Of a stretch of 56,163 nt of DNA, positions 36,041 through 45,254 are shown in pieces. Below the pieces are notes generated by a model that was not told the DNA's origin, did not search any database, and saw only the letters and a program-made list of their open reading frames with translations. Every line of letters starts with the position of its first letter. The first letter of the stretch is position 1. The stretch is taken from assembly GCA_011174845.1 (NCBI GenBank), contig DUEW01000006.1:1-56163 (forward strand), given 5' to 3'. The stretch comes from Anaerolineae bacterium (GTDB taxonomy: Bacteria; Chloroflexota; Anaerolineae; Anaerolineales; E44-bin32). A program made the translations under genes and the position numbers.

Positions 36041-36652
36041 CTTTGTTACAACGATCGTCGAGGCGATTATACAGCATGGATCGCTTCGAGATTGGAAGCT
36101 CAAACGATCCACCGAAGGCGTGGTTGACTTTGGTTGTGTGCCTGTTGCGTAGAGAGACAAATGAGATCTCGCAGCTAGAGTTCTTGAGAGCGCATCGCGA
36201 ATGGTTTCTTAAGGAGATAGATCGATGAGCGATTCTTCAACCTCATTGAGGGAAAATCAAGGCGATAACGCAATGAGGTTGGTACGGTTAAATACGATGA
36301 TGTAAAAAAGGAAAACCTACCATCCTTCATGATTGGAATCTATAAAAGGTCGCAGATTGCCCTGAGCAGCAATATTAGCCTTCTAGATAATGCAGTACAA
36401 AAAACGAAGCAGTGAGAACATACGGACAAGTTATAAATATTTATTTGGTGGTAAAAGGTAAAATCGTTTGATACTGATGTTATCTATCGAAATGAACATT
36501 TATATCCATTAAGGATTCGGAGGAAGATTTATTCTCGAGTAGGCACTGACTCATATAAATGTCGAAGACCAGCTTTCGAGGTGGTCATAATGGATAATGA
36601 TTTACGAACTATGATATGAAAGTTGGTCTTCTTATATTCGGTAATTTGGGAA
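36041..36652. other. 612-bp gap with a weak inverted repeat
   Basis: This AT-rich space has no credible gene. AAGACCAGCTTTC (36565-36577) pairs with GAAAGTTGGTCTT (36618-36630), with one G-U and a 40-base loop, downstream of the Flp pilin gene. It may be a poor terminator. The upstream part should contain the MalT-like gene promoter. Confidence 0.4.
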
Positions 36653-36799
36653 CTAGATATTTTCCAAGATAGTCGAGAACACGTTCCCGATGGCCGGTCC
36701 GAGCAGCGCCAAGATGACGATAACCACGACTGCGACAAGAACAAGGATCAAAGCATATTCGACGAGCCCTTGGCCGGCTTCTTTGTTGTAGTACAACAT
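36653..36799 (-). CDS. Flp/Fap-type pilin
   Basis: This 48-residue protein has a perfect ribosome site (AAGGAGGTGA). It reads MLYYNKEAG, then QGLVEYALILVLVAVVVIVI. This is the Flp prepilin signature: a short leader, glycine at 9, and E14-Y15 five to six residues later, followed by a hydrophobic helix. TadV-type peptidase should cut after G9. It lies 38 bp downstream of the RseP-like gene. No tad secretion genes are in the window, so assembly would need genes elsewhere. Confidence 0.88.
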   Translation of the reverse strand: MLYYNKEAGQGLVEYALILVLVAVVVIVILALLGPAIGNVFSTILENI

Positions 36800-36837
36800 C
36801 ACGGTTCACCTCCTTTCTGTTTTGATTTTCTCCATCC

Positions 36838-37887
36838 CTATGCAAAGGGATGGAGAATGTCGTTCAGCGTTAGAATAGATAAAAGGACGAGCAGCGCCAC
36901 CACGCCAGCGGCGTGGATCGCTTTCTCAACTTTGATGCTGATACGCCTCCCCCGAAGGATCTCAATTCCAACGAACAACGCTCTTCCACCATCTAAGGCC
37001 GGAAGCGGAAGTAAATTGGTCAATCCGATGGCAGTGCTCAACCATGCGCCCAGGTAAAGGATGGGGAACCACTCGTTCCATTGGACAGCATTTGCCACGG
37101 CCTGGTCGCTGACCTGCTTCAATCCCACCGGTCCAGTTATGCGGGCTTCGCCGGAGGTCATCTGACCACTTGCAAGACGAATGGTCAGGTTGGTGGTTTC
37201 TTGAACCAGTGCGATCATCTGCTCAACGGCCCTACGAACGGCTGTTGGCAGGTTGTATTTGACGATGATCCCGGTGGTTAGAAAGCCTGCCGGCCCTTCA
37301 CCCTCGGGCCATTCATTTCTCGGAGTAAGGGTTATGGTAGAAAGATCGCCATCCCGATGGATATTAAAAGTAATGGATTGACCTCTATTTTCATAGATCA
37401 GATTACGCAATTCAGTTGTGTTATGTACCAGAGTGTCATTTACCTGAACGATTACATCTTGGGGCTGCAAACCAGCGATTTTGGCTGGAGATCCCGCGAA
37501 TACATCCACTACCTTGACCTGATCGGGCCATCCCGCCATGAAACCGGCAGCCAAGAGGCATAAGCCGATCAGAAAATTTGCGATCGGCCCGGAAGCGAAG
37601 ATCCCCAATCGTTTCCAGGGTGAACTGGCAGCTAATCCTCCCGGGATGGAGGGGTCAAATTCACCTTCTAGGCGTACAAATCCTCCAAGGGGAAGCCAGT
37701 TGAGCGTGATTTCCGTCTCGCGCCACCTTGTTATTCTCAACACTCGTGGCGGCAATCCGAATCCAAATTCCTTGATCTTCACATGAGACATTCGCGCAGC
37801 TATGAAGTGACCAAGTTCATGAACGAAGACGAGGGCGCCAAGGGTGATGACGAAGACAAGTACATTGCGGATGGCTTCCAAAGACAT
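36838..37887 (-). CDS. rseP: RseP-like site-2 zinc metalloprotease
   Basis: This 349-residue membrane protein has FVHELGHFIAARM, with the HELGH zinc motif at 23-27, near the first helix. A single PDZ domain follows at about 120-200 (VDVFAGSPAKIAGLQPQDVI). NLLPLPALDGGRALFVG near the C-terminus carries the third-ligand aspartate. The family cleaves membrane-anchored anti-sigma factors and signal remnants inside the membrane. E. coli RseP has two PDZ domains and about 450 residues; the single-PDZ form is common elsewhere. In this window it could act on the ECF anti-sigma factor encoded at 42082-43245 (inference). Confidence 0.9.
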   Translation of the reverse strand: MSLEAIRNVLVFVITLGALVFVHELGHFIAARMSHVKIKEFGFGLPPRVLRITRWRETEITLNWLPLGGFVRLEGEFDPSIPGGLAASSPWKRLGIFASGPIANFLIGLCLLAAGFMAGWPDQVKVVDVFAGSPAKIAGLQPQDVIVQVNDTLVHNTTELRNLIYENRGQSITFNIHRDGDLSTITLTPRNEWPEGEGPAGFLTTGIIVKYNLPTAVRRAVEQMIALVQETTNLTIRLASGQMTSGEARITGPVGLKQVSDQAVANAVQWNEWFPILYLGAWLSTAIGLTNLLPLPALDGGRALFVGIEILRGRRISIKVEKAIHAAGVVALLVLLSILTLNDILHPFA

Positions 37888-38206
37888 GAGAGGCTCCTGT
37901 GATGCTTTTTCGTGTGTCGAATTATCTCTTCAGCTTTCAATTTCCAATAGCTTCGTCATACCAACTTCAGATAACAAATACTGCCTTGATCATTCTTACA
38001 GTACGGTTCCTATTACGTTTCACGATTTACGTTTTCCTCTCCATTTCATCCGATGATTTCTTGATCTCCAGAGCTAAGTCCTGAGGCTCACTGTGCCTTC
38101 AGGCTCATTGCGGCACGAAATTGCATCGTGCTTTAATGCAGTTAGCCTATTCAAGATAACCTTAAGGCAGAATTGAGTACAAAACTGCCGGAAAATTGCC
38201 GAGTTG
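37888..38206. other. 319-bp divergent intergenic region
   Basis: The region separates the RseP-like gene (minus) and the NB-ARC gene (plus). It is AT-rich over 37915-38040 and should hold both promoters. No repeat, RNA gene or clear promoter pair was identified. Confidence 0.4.
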
Positions 38207-41068
38207 ATGATGAAAAACGGCAATCCTAAAGATCCGCTCAATCGCAAATCGATTCGTAAAGCTCTACGATGCTGGAAGAACTCCCAACAGCTTGGCGAAC
38301 AATCCCTCGCGCGTTTAGGTGTCGTGGAGGCTAGGCGTAAAGCAGCCGGCTACTGTTCGACGCCCATCGGCTATGGAGTCGCCTTGCGCGATGTTCTGCG
38401 ACACGCCATTAGGAATCTAAAGCCAGACGAGGAGCCGCCTGATCCCTTCGAGAAGCGTTGGAGACTCTATCTGCTCCTGAACGAGGCCTACATCAGTGGT
38501 CGTTCCCCCGAGTACATAAGCGCTCAAATGGGTATTGCGCGCAGCACATACGATCATGCACAAGCGAGTGCTTTAGATGCGCTTGCAGATCTCCTGCGAG
38601 AGTGGGACCAGCATGGTAGTCCGGAAGATCCGAATCTTGCTTTTTTGAGGCCTGAAAAACCGAGATTTCGTAGGGCGCTCTTCCTGCTTCCGCCCCGACC
38701 CGATCATCCGATTGTCGGGAGAAGCTCGTTACTACAAGGAGTAAAAAATCTATTGCATGTCGATGATCAACCCTTGGCGGGGATGAGCGGTTTACCTGGC
38801 GTTGGTAAAACGACTTTGGCGATCGAATTAGCACACGATCCGGACGTTCGCGAGAGGTATGAAGATGGCGTGCTTTGGGTAGGTTTGGGCCGTGAGCCAG
38901 ACTTGCTTGTGTTGCTAAGCCAGTGGGCGGTCGCCTTGGGGCTGCCATTGGAGGAGATCAACAAGCTAGATCGCCTTACGGACCGGGCGAAAGCCATCCA
39001 TGCGGCCATAGGCATGGACCGGATGCTGCTCGTGATCGACGATGTCTGGAACGCTCATGAGGGACTCACATTCAAGATTGGGGGAGCTAACTGTGCCCAT
39101 CTTATGACCACTCGGTTGCCCAAAGTTGCCCATGAAATGGCAGGCGAAGGCGCAATTGAGCTTTGTGAACTGGACGAGGTGGATGGGTTGAGGTTGTTGG
39201 ATCATTATGCGCCGGAGGTCACATCTGCTGAGCCGGATGAGGCCCGTTTGTTGGTAAACGAAGTGGGCGGATTGCCATTAGCACTTGTGCTGATGGGGCG
39301 TTACTTGCGGCGAGAAGCTCGCAGCGGGCAAATGCGTCGTCTAAAGGCAGCGCTTGAGAGGTTGAAAGATGCTGGGGAACGACTGCGATTGTCTCAGATC
39401 CATTCGCCGCTTGAACAGCAGCCCAGTCTCCTGTTAAGTGAGCCACTTTCATTGAAAGCAGCGATTGATATTAGCGTTCAGGCTTTGGACGATGTATTAA
39501 AGTCGGCTCTGCTAGCCCTCTCTGTCTTGCCTCCCAAACCGAATTCATTTAGTGAAGCATCAGCATTGGTCGTCGCTTCAGTTTCCACGGAGGTATTGGA
39601 TAATTTAGTGGATTTTGGATTGTTGGAGAGCCGTGAACCAGATCGCTACACCTTAAATCGTTCGATTTCCGAATTTGCAGGACTTGCTCTAGAGGACGAA
39701 GAAGCCTATCGGAGGTTTGTGGATTACTATGTCGAATTTGTGGAAGCTCACCAGAAAGATTTCCCTGCAATCGAGATCGAGACACAGAATATTCTCGCCG
39801 CACTTCATGTTGCCTTCGAACGGAAGATATATGCCCAGTTGATTCGAGGCGCGAACGCATTCTACCCCTTCCTGGAAGCCGTGGGGCTCTTGGATCAAGC
39901 CCAGATGCATCTGACCAGGGCGGAAAAAGCGGCGAGACAGATCGATGACATGTATGGACTGATAACCACGTTGGAGAGAATGGGAAGAACGGCCCAACGG
40001 CGAGGAGATTATGATACCGCCAGGAAAATCTACGGGGAGGGTTTTCAACTCGCACGCAAACATGACGATGCGAAAAGTATGTGTGCTTTGCTTCAGGGGC
40101 TCGGTGTGGTCGCCTTTAGCCGAGGCGATTATCAAGAAGCGGAAAAACATTATTTACAAGGATTGGATTTGGCCAGGACGTTTGATCAGCGAGAAAGAAT
40201 CAGTGCTATCCTGTCAAATTTGGGCACGTTGGCGTTCAGTCGTGGGGAAATCGATCAAGCGGAGACGCACTTTCGAGATGGGTTAGCCGCGGCTCGTGAA
40301 ATCGAAGATCGTGCCCACATCAGCTCCATTTTGATGAACCTCGGTGTCGTTTTAGCTCGGCGTAGAGCTTTTGAAGAGGCAGATGTGCATTTTCAGGAGA
40401 GCCTAGAACTGGCACGGGCAGAAGGAAACCGCAAGAATATCAGCTTCCTCCTTACGAATTTGGGCACCCTGGCAAGTGATCGCGGTGATGAGAAGCAAGC
40501 AGAGATGTATATCCAAGACGCTCTAACACTTGCTCGAGAGATGGATGATCGTGCAAGGATTAGCCACCTTCTGGCAAACCTGGGTGGTTTGGCGACGACA
40601 GGCGGGGATCATGACGCTGCTGAAGGGTATCTGAAGGAAGGCCATACTCTGGCTCGGGAGATTGGGCATCGTGAATATACAACGTTGATTCTCACGAACA
40701 TGGGTGTACTGATGAGGGAGCGAGGCGATGATGATCAAGCGGAATCATGCTTTGCAGAAGCCCTTGAATTAGCCAAGGAAATGGGCCATCGCCGTTTTAT
40801 CAGCGTCGTTTTGAGCAATCGAGGCGAGCTTTACCTTGGGAAGGAAGATTGGCAGAAAGCCGAAGTTGACTTCGAGGTATCAGGGAAAATAGCCAGGGAA
40901 ATCGATCTGAAGGAGTTCATTGCGGTGGCTTTGTATGGATTAGCCCGCGTAGCTAGAGCACGTGGAGATCATGGTGAGGCGATTCGTTTGGGAAAGGAAA
41001 GTCTGGAGATTTTCGAGACCATCAACCATCCAAAGTCAAGCGATGTCACTGAGTGGTTGAAGCAATGA
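38207..41068 (+). CDS. NB-ARC STAND NTPase with C-terminal TPR array
   Basis: This roughly 953-residue protein may start at ATG 38207 or 38210. The N-terminal 140 residues hold a helix-turn-helix-like segment (SPEYISAQMGIARSTYDHAQ). An NB-ARC domain follows: VGRSSLLQGV, P-loop GLPGVGKTT at about 196-204, Walker B MLLVIDDVW and the GLPLAL motif. From about 545 to the end are roughly ten TPR repeats of 40 residues with a recurring pattern (ILSNLGTLAFSRGEIDQAE). STAND proteins are switches that assemble when a ligand binds the repeats. With a DNA-binding-like N-terminus it may be a regulator. A defence role is possible but unsupported. Confidence 0.88.
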   Translation: MMKNGNPKDPLNRKSIRKALRCWKNSQQLGEQSLARLGVVEARRKAAGYCSTPIGYGVALRDVLRHAIRNLKPDEEPPDPFEKRWRLYLLLNEAYISGRSPEYISAQMGIARSTYDHAQASALDALADLLREWDQHGSPEDPNLAFLRPEKPRFRRALFLLPPRPDHPIVGRSSLLQGVKNLLHVDDQPLAGMSGLPGVGKTTLAIELAHDPDVRERYEDGVLWVGLGREPDLLVLLSQWAVALGLPLEEINKLDRLTDRAKAIHAAIGMDRMLLVIDDVWNAHEGLTFKIGGANCAHLMTTRLPKVAHEMAGEGAIELCELDEVDGLRLLDHYAPEVTSAEPDEARLLVNEVGGLPLALVLMGRYLRREARSGQMRRLKAALERLKDAGERLRLSQIHSPLEQQPSLLLSEPLSLKAAIDISVQALDDVLKSALLALSVLPPKPNSFSEASALVVASVSTEVLDNLVDFGLLESREPDRYTLNRSISEFAGLALEDEEAYRRFVDYYVEFVEAHQKDFPAIEIETQNILAALHVAFERKIYAQLIRGANAFYPFLEAVGLLDQAQMHLTRAEKAARQIDDMYGLITTLERMGRTAQRRGDYDTARKIYGEGFQLARKHDDAKSMCALLQGLGVVAFSRGDYQEAEKHYLQGLDLARTFDQRERISAILSNLGTLAFSRGEIDQAETHFRDGLAAAREIEDRAHISSILMNLGVVLARRRAFEEADVHFQESLELARAEGNRKNISFLLTNLGTLASDRGDEKQAEMYIQDALTLAREMDDRARISHLLANLGGLATTGGDHDAAEGYLKEGHTLAREIGHREYTTLILTNMGVLMRERGDDDQAESCFAEALELAKEMGHRRFISVVLSNRGELYLGKEDWQKAEVDFEVSGKIAREIDLKEFIAVALYGLARVARARGDHGEAIRLGKESLEIFETINHPKSSDVTEWLKQ

Positions 41069-41500
41069 TTTAGGAAACTGCTGAAGTATGTAAAGCGTAG
41101 TTCCAATGGTTTGGTATTTTCTAGAGTCATTATTCACTGGTGTAAGTTCAGCTTGTGTGCAGTAACGATCTCATGCTGAGTAATTCTCAGAATCTGTGCT
41201 CGTATGGTTCCAGCGGAATCCTGATCAGAAATGATCTACTCATTGGAATCACAGCGACGAATTATTCGCTATCGTGGACCGGATATGCGTATATGTTTAT
41301 TCGAAGCGTTGCAGATGGTAGATGAAGAGGATGTATTCCTCAACTCGCAGTCTTGATACTTTCCACGATCTAGAAGCTTTAATCTTATTAACCTCGTGTC
41401 ATGATCGGCCTCCCGTCTCCATTCCTAGAAGTTCTGCGTATCTTTTCAAACCTTGTCACATCCGAACCCCGATCGGTGTCATAATAATGAGAGCGGTTTG
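41069..41500. other. 432-bp gap, no gene recognised
   Basis: The space between the NB-ARC gene and the sigma-factor start has only scattered short frames. It should hold the promoter of the ECF operon. No hairpin with a T-run was seen after the NB-ARC stop. Confidence 0.4.
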
Positions 41501-42085
41501 ATGAGTGCGCTGAGGTCGATATTGACTACCATGCAAACGCCGGTGTCCGAAGAAAAAGACGAAGCTGAAGCCGGGATAGCAGCGTTTGAAGCCGTTTTTA
41601 AAGAGCACTGGTCCCTCGTCTATGGAGTGATCGTTCGCGTCCTCGGTGACCCCGATGATGCGGAAGACCTCTCGCTGGAGATCTTCTGGCGTCTGTATCG
41701 TAAGTTCCAGCATGATGTCAAGACAGTTAAAATCCGCAACCTGCGTGCATGGCTTTATCGAACGGCGACGAATGAAGCGCTCAACGGGCTGCGAAGTCGC
41801 AGGCGTCGTGCCCATTACGAAAGACAAGCCAGCGCACGCGCCCTCACTGAAAATCCGGTTGGTAACCCTGTCGAGGAGGTCGAACGAGTCGAGGAGCGGG
41901 CCAGAGTACGTGTGGTTTTGGCGGAGATGAAGGCACGAGACGCGCAACTGCTTCTTTTACGCCACACAGGTCTTTCCTACGCTGAAGTTGCTGAAGTAGT
42001 GGGTGTTGAACCAAGTTCGGTAGGCACCCTGTTGGCTCGTGCCGAATCAGTGTTTGAGAAACGCTACCGGGAGCTGGAAGGATGA
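41501..42085 (+). CDS. ECF-type RNA polymerase sigma factor
   Basis: The ATG at 41501 (MSALRSILTTMQ) is preferred over an upstream TTG at 41453. The 194-residue product has sigma region 2 (VYGVIVRVLGDPDDAEDLSL; EIFWRLYRKF; IRNLRAWLYRTATNEALNGL) and region 4 (LLLRHTGLSYAEVAEVVGVE; GTLLARAE). Region 3 is absent, as expected for ECF factors. Its stop overlaps the anti-sigma start as ATGA (42082-42085). The pair probably responds to an envelope signal. Confidence 0.9.
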   Translation: MSALRSILTTMQTPVSEEKDEAEAGIAAFEAVFKEHWSLVYGVIVRVLGDPDDAEDLSLEIFWRLYRKFQHDVKTVKIRNLRAWLYRTATNEALNGLRSRRRRAHYERQASARALTENPVGNPVEEVERVEERARVRVVLAEMKARDAQLLLLRHTGLSYAEVAEVVGVEPSSVGTLLARAESVFEKRYRELEG

Positions 42086-43245
42086 GGAAAATGCATGTAG
42101 ACGAAGGAACCCTGCGAGCGTTGGTGGATGGAGAGTTATCGGAATCTGAAGAGACACGCGTACGTGACCATCTGAACAGATGTGATCGCTGCCAAGAAAT
42201 CATCGAGGAGCTCACGGCTCGAGCGGAGCGTGTTCACGGCCGCATGGCCTCCCTCGATCTAACGGAAAAGTCGACTTCAATTGATATCATTCGTGAACGG
42301 CTGCAAGTACATATCGTTGAAAAGGAGACCAGTATGCTGGGTAGACTATTTCAAAGGAAGTACAGGCTCGCCTGGACGACCGCGTTGGTCGTGATCGTTC
42401 TTGGGATCTCTATGCTCTTTCCACAGGTTCGGGTCCTCGCCGGGCGCCTGCTGGAGCTCTTCCGTGTAGAGCAGATCCAGGCTGTCGAGGTCGGCCTCAC
42501 CCTCGAAATGCTTCCGGATTATATGGAGCGGTACTTTCAATCCTTCGAGGCCCTGCTCGGTGATCAGATCGACATCGAGGAGCTGATAGAACCACGCGAG
42601 GTTAGGGATGCGAACGAGGCGAGTAATTTGGCCGGGTTTAACGTGCGCTTACCAACGGAGGTGGAGGGTGAACTGCACATCGTTTATCAAGCAGCGAAGA
42701 CTGTCAGCTACAAACTCGATCGCGACCTCTTGCAGAGCTTATTAGACGAGTTGGGTTACAGCGATGTGGTCATACCTGAGAATGTCGATGGTAAGGAGGT
42801 CACCATTCACTTCCCTGACATCGTTGCGGCGTTGTATGGTGACTGTGCGATAGAGGAAGGCGAAGATCAGTCACAACCTACACAAGGGGAGACCTGCATG
42901 ATCCTGATTCAAGGCCGATCTCCTACGGTGGATATCCCACCGGAATTGGATCTTAACCGCTTGGGTGAGGTCTTTTTACAAATGATGGGGATGTCAGCTG
43001 AGGAGGCATCACATTTCAGCGAACATGTGGACTGGCTGACGACGTTGGTGCTACCCATTCCTGAGGATGCACAGTACGAGGACATACCGAGCGTCGATGG
43101 TGTTCCGGGCGTGCTGGTTAAGGATCAGATAGGCAAAGACATGGCACGTTATACCCTCCTGTGGGTCAAATCCGGTATTTTGCACGGTCTGATAGGCATA
43201 GACGATCCTGATCGGGCTCTCAGCGTGGCGGATTCGTTAAAATAA
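42082..43245 (+). CDS. membrane anti-sigma factor with zinc-finger domain
   Basis: This 387-residue protein begins with a zinc-finger anti-sigma domain, HLNRCDRCQEIIEEL (HxxxCxxC). A cytoplasmic linker and one membrane helix follow (LAWTTALVVIVLGISMLF, about 95-112), then a 270-residue outer domain without a recognised fold. It should hold the co-encoded sigma factor inactive at the membrane until it is cleaved or changes shape. The outer part contains C254 and C270 in a short acidic segment, a possible disulfide loop. Translational coupling to the sigma gene is visible. Confidence 0.87.
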   Translation: MRKMHVDEGTLRALVDGELSESEETRVRDHLNRCDRCQEIIEELTARAERVHGRMASLDLTEKSTSIDIIRERLQVHIVEKETSMLGRLFQRKYRLAWTTALVVIVLGISMLFPQVRVLAGRLLELFRVEQIQAVEVGLTLEMLPDYMERYFQSFEALLGDQIDIEELIEPREVRDANEASNLAGFNVRLPTEVEGELHIVYQAAKTVSYKLDRDLLQSLLDELGYSDVVIPENVDGKEVTIHFPDIVAALYGDCAIEEGEDQSQPTQGETCMILIQGRSPTVDIPPELDLNRLGEVFLQMMGMSAEEASHFSEHVDWLTTLVLPIPEDAQYEDIPSVDGVPGVLVKDQIGKDMARYTLLWVKSGILHGLIGIDDPDRALSVADSLK

Positions 43246-43270
43246 AGTAGGATACACTAGTAACATTGAA

Positions 43271-43309
43271 GATAAGGTAGACAAGGTTCTTCACGCTGTC
43301 TACCTTATC
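43271..43309 (+). terminator. stem-loop between the anti-sigma gene and the ABC genes
   Basis: Perfect 13-bp arms GATAAGGTAGACA / TGTCTACCTTATC flank a 13-base loop, 25 bp after the anti-sigma stop. Only CTTTGCCTT follows, so termination may be partial or it may be an mRNA-stabilising hairpin. The ABC genes could be partly co-transcribed with the sigma operon. Confidence 0.55.
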
Positions 43310-43336
43310 CTTTGCCTTGGAGAACCAAAGATTTTC

Positions 43337-44290
43337 ATGGATCCCTCACTGGCCATCGAGACTTCCGGCCTCAGCAAGCACTTCAGTGACAATATCGCTG
43401 TAGTTGACCTATCCCTGCGGGTGGAGCGGGGGGAGATCTTTGGTTTCTTAGGACCCAATGGTGCTGGGAAGACCACCGCGATGAAGATGCTCCTGGGACT
43501 TATCTCGCCCACTGCCGGGGAGGGGCGCGTACTCGGAGCTCCTCTCGGTGATCTGGAGGCAAGAAGACGTATCGGCTTTCTACCGGAGCACTTTCGTTTT
43601 CACGAATGGCTCACGGCGGAAGAGTTTCTCACCCTTCACGCGAATCTCTACCATATGGAACAGGAATATCTGTCTCAGCGCATTCCCGAGCTGCTCGAGC
43701 TCGTTGGGCTAACAGCACACGCTCATCGTAAACTGCGAACCTTTTCCAAAGGTATGCTCCAGCGGATCGGCTTTGCGCAAGCGTTGCTCAACGACCCAGA
43801 GGTGGTGTTTCTGGACGAACCCACATCGGGGCTCGATCCCATGGGGCGTCGTTTGGTGCGTGACATCACCCGCGATCTCCGTGCCAAGGGCACGACGATT
43901 TTTCTCAACTCACATTTTCTCAGTGAGGTCGAAGTCACCTGTGATCGGGTAGCTTTCATCAAGGAGGGGGCCATCGTCCACACAGCCACTCTCGATTCTT
44001 TGACCAATGGAGAGCTGCATGTTGCAGTTCGCGCTCGAAACCTCACCCCTGAGGCTCGTCAAGGGTTAACACACTGGTGTCGGAACCTTCAGGTCGAGGG
44101 TGATCAGCTTACTTTCCAGCTGGATTCCGAGGACCAACTCCCCCTTGTAAACCGTTATCTTGCAGAGCAGGGAGTGGATTTATACACCGTGCAGCCAAAG
44201 TTCATTGCACTTGAAGACCTTTTCTTGAAGATTATTGGGGAGGGGGAAAGTTCTGATCCGCGTGAAGTTTCAGGGAATCTGGAGACCTAG
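43337..44290 (+). CDS. ABC-2 type exporter ATPase
   Basis: This 317-residue ATPase has Walker [10 protein letters not shown] (39-47), signature [17 protein letters not shown], Walker [16 protein letters not shown] and the switch histidine in [11 protein letters not shown]. It has the C-terminal extension usual for DrrA/NatA-type exporters. The permease gene follows after 13 bp. It lies downstream of the ECF/anti-sigma operon, so it may be part of that stress regulon. The substrate is unknown. Confidence 0.9.
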   Translation: MDPSLAIETSGLSKHFSDNIAVVDLSLRVERGEIFGFLGPNGAGKTTAMKMLLGLISPTAGEGRVLGAPLGDLEARRRIGFLPEHFRFHEWLTAEEFLTLHANLYHMEQEYLSQRIPELLELVGLTAHAHRKLRTFSKGMLQRIGFAQALLNDPEVVFLDEPTSGLDPMGRRLVRDITRDLRAKGTTIFLNSHFLSEVEVTCDRVAFIKEGAIVHTATLDSLTNGELHVAVRARNLTPEARQGLTHWCRNLQVEGDQLTFQLDSEDQLPLVNRYLAEQGVDLYTVQPKFIALEDLFLKIIGEGESSDPREVSGNLET

Positions 44291-44303
44291 CAGTTTGAAG
44301 ATC

Positions 44304-45152
44304 ATGCACTCAATATTCGTCATCACGAAACTGACGATCCGAGAGGCTTCCAGACGGAAGATCCTCTGGGCAGCATTGATCCTAGGGCTGCTCTTCCTCA
44401 TCATTTATGGATTAGGTTTTCATTTCGCTAGGCTGGATCTTGAGAAAAGCATGCAGCTAAGGAGCGGGATGAACATTGTGCTAATGCATGAGATGTACAA
44501 TTTCCTGCTCCTGGCGGGTTTGTATACCGTGAACTTCATGATCATTGCTATGAGCGCGCTTGTCTCGATAGACACCCTCTCAGGTGAAATCACCTCCGGT
44601 ACGATCCAATCTTTGGTCACGAAACCGCTCCAGCGTTGGCAGATTGTGATCGGGAAGTGGTTGGGCTTCTGTTTTATCCTCACTCTCTATCTGCTCTTCA
44701 TGGTTGGAGGGACGATGGGTGTGGTCTATGCTACGTCGGGGTACATCGCGCCCCATTCAATCCAGGGTCTAGCCCTTCTATGGTTGAACGGCATGCTCTT
44801 TCTAAGCCTCTCGTTGTGGGGAGGTTCGTTCCTTTCCACGCTGACGAACGGCGTCGTAGCATTCGGTCTATTTGGAGTCACTTTTGTCGGTGGCTGGATG
44901 GAACAAATCGGGTCCTTTCTCGAGAATCCGGTGGCAGTGAACATTGGGATTCTTTCGAGCCTCATATTTCCCTGCGAGGCGGTTTGGCGGCGGACCGTGT
45001 ACCTCATGCAGTCACCTTTGGTGACGAGATTGGGCGTCTCTTTCTTTTCGTCCTCTTCGGTCCCCAGCCGACTGATGATCCTCTATGCCGTCATCTATGC
45101 AGGGATCTTACTGATCGGTGCTGTGAGACGTTTCAACCGTCGTGATCTATGA
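44304..45152 (+). CDS. ABC-2 type exporter permease
   Basis: The Met at 44304 (MHSIFVITKLTIREASRRKI) is chosen because earlier in-frame residues overlap the ATPase gene and are not hydrophobic. The 282-residue product has about six helices, and the REASRRKILWAALILGLLF start is typical of NosY/ABC-2 permeases. ITSGTIQSLVTKPLQRWQ is the coupling-helix region. It should pair with the preceding ATPase in export of lipids, peptides or drugs. Confidence 0.87.
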   Translation: MHSIFVITKLTIREASRRKILWAALILGLLFLIIYGLGFHFARLDLEKSMQLRSGMNIVLMHEMYNFLLLAGLYTVNFMIIAMSALVSIDTLSGEITSGTIQSLVTKPLQRWQIVIGKWLGFCFILTLYLLFMVGGTMGVVYATSGYIAPHSIQGLALLWLNGMLFLSLSLWGGSFLSTLTNGVVAFGLFGVTFVGGWMEQIGSFLENPVAVNIGILSSLIFPCEAVWRRTVYLMQSPLVTRLGVSFFSSSSVPSRLMILYAVIYAGILLIGAVRRFNRRDL

Positions 45153-45254
45153 ATCAAGCAGCGGAAGAATCCACCCCCTCAGAAAATCAGTAATTTCATA
45201 GACACCTAGCCACACAGCGACGACCGATTTTCGTGTCGTTCACGTTGCCTAGGA

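Noticed and set aside
36609-36845. A 78-residue frame overlapping the Flp pilin
   Set aside because: The pilin frame has the RBS and the Flp motif; this one is Arg-rich and has neither.
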